From assembly GCA_948742005.1 (NCBI GenBank), contig CAPYQR010000073.1, positions 1,680-7,964 on the forward strand: 6,285 nt of DNA. Reading direction: 5' to 3'. This DNA comes from an uncultured bacterium. Its GTDB lineage: Bacteria > Cyanobacteriota > Vampirovibrionia > Gastranaerophilales > Gastranaerophilaceae. The first letter of the stretch is position 1. Each line of letters begins with the position of its first letter. This document shows positions 1 through 6,285 of this stretch, in pieces. Under the pieces are notes generated by a model. The model worked only from the letters and a program-made list of their open reading frames with translations. It was not told the DNA's origin and ran no database searches. The position numbers and the translations under genes are program-made.

Positions 1-3
1 AAT

Positions 4-1152
4 ATGCAAGGCGCGAATTTTAATTTAAATTTGAATAATCAAAAAGACCTGTATTCCAAATTTGCAAACGGGAAAAATGTTTCAAATAAGGAATTTTTAG
101 CGCATGCTTATGGAAAAGATTTCTACACTTCAAACCATGAAATTCAATACTATAACACAGATTCAGACATTAAAAGCAAAAAAAGAAACAAAAAAGTTCA
201 GGCAATTTTATTATCAACAGCATTTTGTGCAACTGCAGCACTTGGATATGCATTAGGACGAAACAAACACAGCATCAACTTTGAAGAAATCGGCAAAAAA
301 GCAAATCAAATTGCAGATGAAGTAAAAAAATTAAATTTTAAAAACAAAATAACAAATGCGCTTACAAACTCTACCAACATAAAAGATGATGCCTGGGATG
401 TTTTTGCAAATTATTTAGATGAAAAAACACCGCTTAAATTTATCAAAAAATGGGGCGATAATCTTACAGGTTTTTACAAAAAAAATGTTAAAAAATCAAC
501 TTCAAAATATTATCAAAACATAATTGATAAAATCAAAAAAACCCAAGGCGGCGAAAATTTTGCTTTTGATGATTTTGAAAAATTATTTAACAATATTGAC
601 GAATCAATTTCAGGCGCTGTCAAAAAAAACAGAATAAGCAAAAATTTGTTAAGCGGCAAGGATTCAAAATTTAAAAACCTGATTAATAATGTCACTTCAG
701 ACAATCTTGCAAATAAAGAAATAATTAAAAATGGAATTTTAGACAAAGTTAAACTTTTGACTCCGCCTGAAGATGCTAACGAAGAGCTGAAAGAATTAAT
801 CGAAAAACATAATAAATTATTCAGCGATATTTTAATACCCAAATTGCGCGATATTAACTGCGGCTCAGCCCCGACCGATATAATCACTATGGGTTTGCCT
901 ATAATCGGTCTTGGAGTTGGTATTGCAAATGCTGATGATAAAGCAGACAGAAAATCAATCTTGCTTGATGTCGGCTTTCCTTTAATCGGCACAGTTACAA
1001 TGCCGATTGCGGGAACTTATTTTCCTGCTTTAAACGGAATAAAATTAATTATTGCAGGTTTTGCATCAGGACAGATTTTATCAGGATGCGCAAAAATGAT
1101 TGATTCAATTACAACAAAAATCAACAAAAAAGCAGATGAATTATTCAAATAA
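4..1152 (+). CDS. Hypothetical multi-span membrane protein (5' end uncertain)
   Basis: I do not recognise this family. The 382-residue frame is rich in Lys, Asn and Ile. It has a polar N-terminal stretch (about 1-60), a basic patch KSKKRNKK (58-64), then a hydrophobic segment at about 65-84 that could be a membrane span. A long polar, mostly helical-looking region follows (about 90-285), with many Lys/Asp/Glu residues. The C-terminal part has three more hydrophobic segments at about 291-310, 320-339 and 345-363, rich in Gly, Pro and Ile, and ends in a short basic tail. The likely picture is an inner-membrane protein with a large soluble domain between span 1 and spans 2-4. No catalytic motif is visible. 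The ATG lies three bases from the window edge, the frame is open to that edge and no ribosome site can be seen, so the true start may be further left. The TAA stop runs directly into a hairpin terminator. The downstream ferredoxin gene is convergent, so nothing here shares its transcript. Confidence 0.75.
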   Translation: MQGANFNLNLNNQKDLYSKFANGKNVSNKEFLAHAYGKDFYTSNHEIQYYNTDSDIKSKKRNKKVQAILLSTAFCATAALGYALGRNKHSINFEEIGKKANQIADEVKKLNFKNKITNALTNSTNIKDDAWDVFANYLDEKTPLKFIKKWGDNLTGFYKKNVKKSTSKYYQNIIDKIKKTQGGENFAFDDFEKLFNNIDESISGAVKKNRISKNLLSGKDSKFKNLINNVTSDNLANKEIIKNGILDKVKLLTPPEDANEELKELIEKHNKLFSDILIPKLRDINCGSAPTDIITMGLPIIGLGVGIANADDKADRKSILLDVGFPLIGTVTMPIAGTYFPALNGIKLIIAGFASGQILSGCAKMIDSITTKINKKADELFK

Positions 1153-1180
1153 AAACGCTTCAAAATTAATTGAAGCGTTT
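1153..1180. terminator. Bidirectional intrinsic terminator between convergent genes
   Basis: A perfect 11-bp inverted repeat, AAACGCTTCAA (1153-1163) and TTGAAGCGTTT (1170-1180), encloses a 6-base loop, AATTAA. It starts at the base after the membrane-protein stop codon and lies 17 bases beyond the ferredoxin stop. Read on the - strand, the stem is followed by TTTATTTG, and with the T-rich arm end this makes a run of five T, A, three T, so it is a good rho-independent terminator for the ferredoxin gene. On the + strand the bases after the stem (AAACATTTAATT) give only a poor T tract, so termination of the membrane-protein gene may be weaker. Confidence 0.8.
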
Positions 1181-1197
1181 AAACATTTAATTAAATT

Positions 1198-1377
1198 TTA
1201 TTCTTCAACAGAAATAACACTGACAGGACATGCATCAGCCGCATCTTTTATAGTGTCTTCGTTACCTGTAACTTTAGATTCATCAATTGTACAAATATCT
1301 TCAACCTTGAAAACATCAGCACAAAATGATTCACATGCTCCACATCCGATACACCCTTCTTCGATTCTGACTTTCAT
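1198..1377 (-). CDS. Small [4Fe-4S] ferredoxin (single cluster)
   Basis: The 59-residue protein begins MKVRIEEGCIGCGACESFC and ends in SVISVEE. It is an electron carrier of the bacterial single-cluster ferredoxin type, acting in the cytoplasm with oxidoreductase partners not seen here. The cluster ligands are readable as Cys9, Cys12 and Cys15 (C-x2-C-x2-C) plus Cys50 in a C-terminal ACP motif. Length and sequence resemble Thermotoga maritima ferredoxin as I recall it, including the MKVR start, the KDAAD-x-CP segment and the SVEE end. Cys19 matches a Thermotoga cysteine that forms a disulfide, but the expected partner position near residue 42 is Thr, and an additional Cys is found at 29. The usual Pro after the fourth Cys is Ala20. 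The start is supported by AAAGGAG six bases upstream of ATG. The gene lies between its own promoter (83-bp gap after the tolC-like gene) and a strong terminator. Confidence 0.93.
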   Translation of the reverse strand: MKVRIEEGCIGCGACESFCADVFKVEDICTIDESKVTGNEDTIKDAADACPVSVISVEE

Positions 1378-1383
1378 TATATT

Positions 1384-1390
1384 CTCCTTT
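1384..1390 (-). promoter_or_regulatory. Ribosome binding site of the ferredoxin gene
   Basis: On the - strand the sequence reads AAAGGAG, then six bases, then ATG. It is the strongest Shine-Dalgarno in the window and fixes the ferredoxin start. Confidence 0.85.
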
Positions 1391-1409
1391 ATAATAAGCT
1401 TACAAAATA

Positions 1410-1438
1410 AGTATATTATAAATAAATATATTTACCAA
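1410..1438 (-). promoter_or_regulatory. Probable sigma-70 promoter of the ferredoxin gene
   Basis: Read on the - strand, TTGGTA (1433-1438) is a -35-like hexamer, separated by exactly 17 bases from TATACT (1410-1415), a -10-like hexamer one mismatch from TATAAT. A second, perfect TATAAT overlaps at 1415-1420 but has only a 12-base spacing to the same -35. Transcription would begin near 1403, giving a leader of about 25 bases that includes the AAAGGAG site. The AT-rich background makes -10-like hexamers common, so the 17-base spacing and the position are the main support. Confidence 0.55.
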
Positions 1439-1444
1439 CTATCC

Positions 1445-1469
1445 CAAGGATTGAAAAATATCAAGGATT
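1445..1469. repeat. Short direct repeat upstream of the ferredoxin promoter
   Basis: CAAGGATT occurs at 1445-1452 and again at 1462-1469, 17 bases start to start. On the - strand it reads AATCCTTG twice, directly upstream of the proposed -35 box of the ferredoxin gene. The distal copy overlaps the tolC-like stop codon. Two copies could be a tandem regulator site, or chance in AT-rich DNA. Confidence 0.35.
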
Positions 1470-2957
1470 ATAATTTTTAACAATTTCTTCTTTTGAAATT
1501 GTTCCAAGGTTGTAAATTGTTTCAAGCTGTGAAATATTGTAATTTATAACCGATGAAACATATTGAATACGCGCTAAAGTCATCTCATTTTGTGCTTGAA
1601 TAACATCAAGCAATATCCCTTTTCCATGGTTAAAACGAAGCATGGCAAGTTTTACACTTTCTTTAGTATATTCCATTCTTTTTTCGTTAATTTCAATCTG
1701 GCTTTTATTAAATTTTGATGTTGAAGTTGAATCAATTATATTTTGAGATATTTTTCTTAAAAGATTTTCCATTTGAAGTTTTTTTACCTCAATTTTTTCT
1801 TTTTGTGCTTTTAATTTTGCAATTGTTCCAACACCAAGACTTTCTCCCGGCATCCAATTAATCATACCGGTTACAATATAGTTTGGATGAATTGAAGTCT
1901 GCATTGTTCCTTGAAACTGTTGCTGGAAATTTACAAGCGGTTTTGGAAAAAATTCAGTAATAATTACATTTTTAATCTGTCTTTCATAATTAATCAAATC
2001 CTTAAATTCTTTCAAATCTTCCCTATTTTTAAGCGCGATATCAAATAATTTTTCCATATCTTCTTCATCAAACTCAACCAGATTAAGCTGCCCGACATCT
2101 GTTTCAAAAGGCATAAGTGCCGTTTTTACATTAATCCCCATAATATTTGCCAACCGTGATTGCGACATTCTAAATTGGTTTAAAGCATTTAAAAGTTTTG
2201 CTTTTGCGTCTGCTGATTCATTTTTTGCCCTTACAACATCAAAATGTGTTCCAAACCCTGATTGCTCCAAGCTTTCAGTTAATACAAGCTGTGCATTTCG
2301 CTCTATTAAATTTCTCAAATAAATTTCAATATTAATCTTTGCTAAAAGCATCTCGTAATAATATCTTGAGGTATAATAAAGCGTTTGTGTTTTTGTGAAG
2401 TTTTGGGAGTGTTTTTTTGATTTTTCAAAATATTTTGCAGCCTTTGCCCGAAAAATATCCTCGCCTCCGTTTGTTAAGCGGTGTTGTGCTGTTAAATTTA
2501 CAGATAATGCGGTTTCATGGAATTTATCATTTAAAACGCCGCCCACAAGGATTTGTCCCGCATAATCAGCAATATAGGAACTTGTACCAAATTCAGGCAA
2601 AAATTTTGAGAGCGAATATTCATATTCAAACTTTGAACTTTTGTATTCATGATATGATATTTCCATGTCAAAATTATTTTTAAGCGCTATATCTAAACAC
2701 TCATCCAAACTTACCGTTACATAAGTATTTTTTAATTCTTGTTTGATATATTTTTCTAAATCAATATTTTCTAAATTATTTTTGCAATATTCGTTTAATT
2801 TGCAACCCTGACTGGAATCATAATCAATAGGATTATCAAACAACTCTTCTTTATGAATGCTTTTAAATTTTTGCTTTGTTTTTTCTTTTGAATATGAAAA
2901 AGAAGTAAAAAAAGACACGTATGTTATTAATATTATTATTAAATACACAACTTTCAT
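1461..2957 (-). CDS. TolC-like outer membrane efflux protein
   Basis: The 498-residue protein belongs to the outer membrane efflux (OEP/TolC) family, trimeric channels that span the outer membrane and periplasm and work with an inner-membrane pump and a periplasmic adaptor. Neither partner is encoded in this window. Residues 1-23 look like a Sec signal peptide: Lys2, a hydrophobic core of Ile/Leu/Val/Phe, and a Ser-Tyr-Ser cleavage site before KEKTKQ. No lipobox cysteine is present. After a polar linker, two OEP repeats follow. The first (about 82-275) opens with a typical VSLDECLDIALKNN segment and closes with GTHFDVVRAKNES and the helix up to NIMGI. The second (about 300-485) opens with FDIALKNREDLKEFK and closes with RFNHGKGILLDVIQAQNE and a long helix to YNLG. 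Length is normal for the family. Only one start is possible, because a TAA lies in frame four codons before this ATG. No Shine-Dalgarno is visible upstream. It diverges from valS. The substrate cannot be told from sequence. Confidence 0.9.
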   Translation of the reverse strand: MKVVYLIIILITYVSFFTSFSYSKEKTKQKFKSIHKEELFDNPIDYDSSQGCKLNEYCKNNLENIDLEKYIKQELKNTYVTVSLDECLDIALKNNFDMEISYHEYKSSKFEYEYSLSKFLPEFGTSSYIADYAGQILVGGVLNDKFHETALSVNLTAQHRLTNGGEDIFRAKAAKYFEKSKKHSQNFTKTQTLYYTSRYYYEMLLAKINIEIYLRNLIERNAQLVLTESLEQSGFGTHFDVVRAKNESADAKAKLLNALNQFRMSQSRLANIMGINVKTALMPFETDVGQLNLVEFDEEDMEKLFDIALKNREDLKEFKDLINYERQIKNVIITEFFPKPLVNFQQQFQGTMQTSIHPNYIVTGMINWMPGESLGVGTIAKLKAQKEKIEVKKLQMENLLRKISQNIIDSTSTSKFNKSQIEINEKRMEYTKESVKLAMLRFNHGKGILLDVIQAQNEMTLARIQYVSSVINYNISQLETIYNLGTISKEEIVKNYNP

Positions 2958-3054
2958 TCGATAATTTTATAAAATAATAATCATCAAAAGAATAACTTTA
3001 TCGGCTAATGCTTTTGTGATAAATTATTTTTATAAATAAAAAAGGATTTAATAT
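2958..3054. promoter_or_regulatory. Divergent intergenic region between tolC-like gene and valS
   Basis: These 97 bases must hold promoters for both flanking genes unless transcription enters from elsewhere. A 12-bp palindrome ATTTTATAAAAT (2964-2975) offers a TATAAA -10-like hexamer on the - strand at 2967-2972, only nine bases before the tolC-like ATG. For valS, TATAAA at 3031-3036 and GATAAA preceded by TG-T at 3015-3023 are possible -10 elements, but neither has a good -35. CAAAAG (2985-2990) and CTTTTG (3011-3016) form a weak inverted repeat. The region is too short for a T-box leader and contains no T-box consensus, so valS does not appear to use that type of control. Confidence 0.4.
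3042..3046 (+). promoter_or_regulatory. Ribosome binding site of valS
   Basis: AAGGA lies eight bases before the valS ATG inside an A-rich stretch. It supports the chosen start, which is also where family similarity to the ValRS N-terminus begins. Confidence 0.7.
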
Positions 3055-5688
3055 ATGACAGAAGCGCAAAATCAAAACGAAACCTTAGAAACAGTTTATA
3101 ACGCACGCGAAATTGAAACAAAAACGTATAAATTCTGGGAAGATAATAATTGTTTTATTGCAGATAATAAATCCCTCAAACCTGCTTATTCAATTGTAAT
3201 TCCGCCGCCAAACGTAACGGGTGTACTCCATATGGGTCATGCCTTAGATGAAACTTTACAGGATATTTTAATCCGTTATAACAGAATGATGCAAAAAGAA
3301 GTTTTATGGATGCCCGGGTGTGACCATGCGGGAATTGCAACACAGAACGTTGTTGAAAAACAGCTTGCTAAAGAAAATCTAACCCGTCATGATCTTGGAC
3401 GGGATAAATTTCTTGCAAAAACGTGGGATTGGGCAAACAAACACAAAGATAGAATTTTAGAACAATGCAAGCTTTTAGGCGCTAGCTTTGATATGTCAAG
3501 AAAACGTTTTACTCTTGATGAGGGCTGCTCTAATGCTGTTAAAAAAGTTTTTGTTGATTTATACAACAAAGGTTTAATATACAAAGGTAATTACATTGTA
3601 AACTGGTGTCCGAGGTGTCAGAGTGCAATTTCTGATGTAGAAACAAATTATGAAACGCAAGACGGCTCTTTGTGGGAAATTTCTTATGCTCTAAAAGATG
3701 AAATGGGAGCAATTGTAATTGCAACAACGCGCCCTGAAACAATGTTTGGCGACAGCGCAATTGCAGTTAATCCAAATGATTTTAAATATAAAGATTTAAT
3801 TGGAAAATATTGTGTAATGCCTCTGACAGGAAGAACGATTCCAATTATTGCCGATGATTATGTTGATAAATCTTTTGGAACAGGTGCGCTTAAAATCACT
3901 CCCGCGCACGACCCAAATGACTTTGAAGTCGGCTTAAGGCATAATTTAGAACAGATTAAAGTAATTGATGAAAAAGGATGTATGATGAAAAATGAATACG
4001 TTCCGCCTCAATTACAAGGCTTAACGCGCGAAGAAGCCAGAATCAAAACCGTTCAAATGCTTGAAGAAAATCAAGTTCTTGTTAAAATTTCAAAACATGT
4101 ACATAATGTCGGCACTTGTCAAAGATGTAATACGACAATTGAACCGCTATTATCAACACAATGGTTTGTTAAAATGAAACCGTTAGCAGAGCCTGCAATT
4201 AAAGCAGTAAAAGACGGTTCAATTAAATTAATCCCTGAACGCTGGGAGAAAAACTACCTGATGTGGATGGAAAACATTCGCGATTGGTGTATTTCGCGCC
4301 AATTATGGTGGGGTCATCAAATTCCTGCTTATTATCATAATCAAACAGGCGAAATGGTTGTAGCTCTTGAAAATCCTGACCCGCAAAATTATACCCAAGA
4401 AACCGATGTCTTAGATACTTGGTTTTCATCGGGCTTATGGCCTTTTGAAACAATGGGCTGGCCGGATGTTGAATCATCAGATTACAAAAAATTCTACCCA
4501 ACATCAACTCTTGTAACAGGTTTTGATATTATATTTTTCTGGGTTGCAAGAATGATTACAATGGGCTTGGAATTCACAAAACAACCACCGTTTTCAACAG
4601 TTTATATCCACGGACTTATCCGCGATGAACATGGTCAAAAAATGTCAAAATCAAAAGGAAACACGATTGACCCTGTTGATTTAATAGAAAAATATGGCTG
4701 TGATGCACTTCGCTTTACTTTAACATCACTTTGCACCTATGGCGGACAAGATATTAAAATCAGCGATGATAAATTTGAATTCGGAAGAAATTTTGCAAAC
4801 AAAATTTGGAACGCATCAAGATTTGTTTTAATGAATTTAACAAAAAGTGCCAAAGATTTAACACTAAATCTTGATTCATTGGCAGATTCTTCTGAATTAA
4901 CTCTGGCAGACAAGTGGATTTTGAACGAATTAAATAATACCGCAAAAGCAGTAAATGAAAACCTTGAAAACTATAGAATCGGCGAAGTTGCAAGCATATT
5001 GTATGACTTTTTCTGGAATAAATATTGCGCATGGTATATTGAATTATCTAAAATTGACAAAAACGAATCCGTTTTAGCTTACGTTTTAGACCAATTCTTA
5101 AGGCTATTACACCCGATAATGCCGCACATTACAGAAGCAATCTGGCAAAAAATGCCTCTGGAAAAACAAACAACAGGAATCTTAAATGCAATTTATCCTA
5201 AATTTAACCCCAAATTGTCTTTTGAACAAGATTCCAAAAAGATGGAAACCGTTTTTGAAGCAATAAAAGCACTACGCAACGTAAGGGCAGAGTTCAATAT
5301 TCCGCTGGGTTCAAAAATAGATATTATTGTTGATAAAAACGAAGATTTATTCAGACAAATTGAAAAATACCTAAAACGCCTCGCTAAAGTCAATTCAATG
5401 CAATTTTCAACACAGGAAAATATTGCAAAAAGCGCAGTTTGCGTTGTTGATGAAACAAAAATTACAATCCCGCTTGAAGATTTAATTGACTTAAATCAAG
5501 AAATTGCAAGACAAAACAAAAAACTTGAAAAATTAAGCAATGAACTAAAATCAATTTCATCAAGATTAAATAATGATAAATTTGTCAAAAGTGCGCCAAA
5601 AGACGTTATCGACAAAACAAAAGAAAGAAAAGAAGAACTTGATAAAGAAATTGCGCTAATTTGCGAAATTATTAAAAAATTAAGCTAA
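3055..5688 (+). CDS. valS: Valyl-tRNA synthetase
   Basis: This class I aminoacyl-tRNA synthetase joins valine to tRNA-Val using ATP and hydrolyses mischarged Thr-tRNA-Val in a separate editing domain; it acts in the cytoplasm. The 877-residue length is normal for bacteria. The HIGH-type motif is HMGH at 59-62 within PPPNVTGVLHMGHA, and KMSKS is at 529-533. The editing (CP1) domain, about 195-345, carries ATTRPETMFGD (223-233) and ITPAHDPNDFE (281-291). Two cysteine pairs, CPRC (185-188) and CQRC (355-358), look like zinc-ribbon halves on either side of the editing domain. The catalytic fold resumes with DWCISRQLWWG (410-420) and DTWFSSGLWPF (454-464). An anticodon-binding helical domain (about 615-760) follows, and residues 810-877 form the Lys/Glu-rich C-terminal coiled coil that contacts tRNA, including the family's NDKFVKSAPKDVID segment. 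All key motifs are intact, so the gene should be functional. It is monocistronic within the window: its left neighbour is divergent and its right neighbour convergent. Confidence 0.98.
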   Translation: MTEAQNQNETLETVYNAREIETKTYKFWEDNNCFIADNKSLKPAYSIVIPPPNVTGVLHMGHALDETLQDILIRYNRMMQKEVLWMPGCDHAGIATQNVVEKQLAKENLTRHDLGRDKFLAKTWDWANKHKDRILEQCKLLGASFDMSRKRFTLDEGCSNAVKKVFVDLYNKGLIYKGNYIVNWCPRCQSAISDVETNYETQDGSLWEISYALKDEMGAIVIATTRPETMFGDSAIAVNPNDFKYKDLIGKYCVMPLTGRTIPIIADDYVDKSFGTGALKITPAHDPNDFEVGLRHNLEQIKVIDEKGCMMKNEYVPPQLQGLTREEARIKTVQMLEENQVLVKISKHVHNVGTCQRCNTTIEPLLSTQWFVKMKPLAEPAIKAVKDGSIKLIPERWEKNYLMWMENIRDWCISRQLWWGHQIPAYYHNQTGEMVVALENPDPQNYTQETDVLDTWFSSGLWPFETMGWPDVESSDYKKFYPTSTLVTGFDIIFFWVARMITMGLEFTKQPPFSTVYIHGLIRDEHGQKMSKSKGNTIDPVDLIEKYGCDALRFTLTSLCTYGGQDIKISDDKFEFGRNFANKIWNASRFVLMNLTKSAKDLTLNLDSLADSSELTLADKWILNELNNTAKAVNENLENYRIGEVASILYDFFWNKYCAWYIELSKIDKNESVLAYVLDQFLRLLHPIMPHITEAIWQKMPLEKQTTGILNAIYPKFNPKLSFEQDSKKMETVFEAIKALRNVRAEFNIPLGSKIDIIVDKNEDLFRQIEKYLKRLAKVNSMQFSTQENIAKSAVCVVDETKITIPLEDLIDLNQEIARQNKKLEKLSNELKSISSRLNNDKFVKSAPKDVIDKTKERKEELDKEIALICEIIKKLS

Positions 5689-5694
5689 TAAATA

Positions 5695-6285
5695 TTATTT
5701 CATAAATCTGATTTTAAAAATATTAATCAAAGCTTCTAAAAAGATTCCCAAATTCATCTTGGAACGACCAAACTTTCTATCTTCAAAGGTGATTGGGAGT
5801 TCTTTTATTTTGGCATTATTTTGATAAGCCTTATATTTCATCTCAATTTGAAATGAATAACCAACAGAAATTATTGAATCAAGGTCGATTTTTTCAATAA
5901 TTTCTCTTCTCCAGCCGTTAAAACCACCCGTCAAATCATTAATAGGACAATTTAAAACAATTTTAGAATAAATTGAGCCGCCTTTTGAAATTAAATTCCT
6001 TAAAAAACTCCATCCGATAACTTTTCCGCCATCAATATTACGTGAAGCTATAACAACATCATAACGTTTCAGGTTTTCAATAATATCAATCAAATATATA
6101 GGACTATGTGAAAAATCAGCATCCATTTGTATTAAAAAATCAAATTCTTTAAAAATTCCATACTTAAACCCCTCAATATAAGCGCTCGCAAGCCCGAGTT
6201 TCCCCTCACGCCCCATGATAAATAAATTGGGCTCATATTTCATTTCCTCTAAAACATCCTTTGTGCCATCATCAGAATTATCATC
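5695..6285 (-). CDS. Family 2 glycosyltransferase, polyprenol-phosphate mannose synthase-like (5' partial)
   Basis: This is the C-terminal 196 residues of a GT-A fold enzyme resembling dolichol/polyprenol-phosphate mannose synthase (DPM1 type), which moves a sugar from a nucleotide donor to a polyprenyl phosphate at the cytoplasmic membrane face. The frame stays open to the window edge, and its first residues there, DDNSDDGT, are the conserved nucleotide-binding motif. An ATG at 6241-6243 is therefore internal, not the start. Numbering from the edge, R-x-GK-x-GLASAYIEGF spans about 26-39, the metal-binding D-x-D is QMDADFSH (53-60), GG-x-VIGW is at about 86-92, NDLTGGFNGWRRE at 116-128, GYSFQIEM at 142-149, and FEDRKFGRSKM at 167-177. 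A short hydrophobic and basic helix ends the protein, with no added membrane-span domain of the kind some family members carry. Likely roles are envelope glycolipid synthesis or protein glycosylation. The donor sugar cannot be read from sequence, so mannose is only the best guess. The 3' end is six bases from the valS stop. Confidence 0.92.
   Translation of the reverse strand, partial: DDNSDDGTKDVLEEMKYEPNLFIMGREGKLGLASAYIEGFKYGIFKEFDFLIQMDADFSHSPIYLIDIIENLKRYDVVIASRNIDGGKVIGWSFLRNLISKGGSIYSKIVLNCPINDLTGGFNGWRREIIEKIDLDSIISVGYSFQIEMKYKAYQNNAKIKELPITFEDRKFGRSKMNLGIFLEALINIFKIRFMK

Noticed and set aside
513..992. Open - strand frame of about 159 codons
   Set aside because: It is antisense to the membrane-protein gene. 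Its Leu/Ser/Phe-rich translation is what the complement of a Lys/Asn-rich gene gives, and it has no family features.
1185..1196. 12-bp palindrome ATTTAATTAAAT next to the terminator
   Set aside because: It is purely A/T and in an AT-rich gap; nothing marks it as a binding site.
1100..1480. Open + strand frame of about 126 codons overlapping the membrane-protein 3' end and the ferredoxin gene
   Set aside because: It runs antisense through the clear ferredoxin gene and across the terminator, its translation is low-complexity Ser/Ile-rich, and it has no ribosome site.
2417..2683. Open + strand frame of 88 codons inside the tolC-like gene
   Set aside because: It is a shadow of conserved efflux-protein sequence on the other strand, with no recognisable domain.
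1461..2957. Complete efflux system around the tolC-like gene
   Set aside because: No adaptor (HlyD/AcrA type) or pump (RND, ABC, MFS) gene is present in the window, and both neighbours are unrelated.
2981..3020. Inverted repeat CAAAAG...CTTTTG ahead of valS as an operator or attenuator
   Set aside because: The arms are only 6 bp with a 20-base gap and AT-rich, so chance is a fair explanation.
2958..3054. T-box riboswitch controlling valS
   Set aside because: The leader is at most 97 bases, there is no T-box consensus, and no terminator hairpin precedes the start.
3387..5393. Several short - strand frames inside valS (for example 4223-4507, 4760-5032)
   Set aside because: valS is intact and highly conserved across this span; these are complementary-strand shadows without motifs.

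Overview
This is an AT-rich bacterial chromosome window using the standard code: the tolC-like gene ends in TGA and tryptophan is TGG throughout. It looks like ordinary, densely packed chromosome of a diderm bacterium, because it encodes a TolC-type outer-membrane channel with a signal peptide. The low GC, the Thermotoga/Clostridium-like small ferredoxin, the style of the valyl-tRNA synthetase and the lysine/asparagine-rich orphan membrane protein suggest a host-associated lineage such as Vampirovibrionia/Gastranaerophilales (non-photosynthetic relatives of Cyanobacteria). That placement is an impression from reading, not a search result.

Layout from left to right: (1) a hypothetical multi-span membrane protein on the + strand, whose true start may lie left of the window; (2) a hairpin terminator shared with the convergent gene that follows; (3) a 59-residue single-cluster ferredoxin on the - strand with a clear Shine-Dalgarno and a good sigma-70-type promoter; (4) a TolC-like outer-membrane efflux protein on the - strand; (5) a 97-bp divergent intergenic region; (6) a complete valyl-tRNA synthetase gene, valS, on the + strand; (7) six bases after the valS stop, the 3' end of a convergent family 2 glycosyltransferase of the dolichol/polyprenol-phosphate mannose synthase type. 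The glycosyltransferase frame stays open to the right edge, so its start is outside the window.

The genes do not form one pathway. They combine housekeeping (valS), redox (ferredoxin) and envelope functions (TolC-like channel, polyprenol-linked sugar transfer, membrane orphan). The ferredoxin and tolC-like genes run in the same direction, but the ferredoxin has its own apparent promoter and is probably at least partly independent.

I found no CRISPR array, transposase, tRNA, rRNA, riboswitch or phage gene, and no convincing new multi-gene system. The points most worth a second look are the uncharacterised membrane protein, the ferredoxin's displaced extra cysteine, a direct repeat just upstream of the ferredoxin promoter, a possible leaderless start for the tolC-like gene, and the nearly touching convergent ends of valS and the glycosyltransferase.
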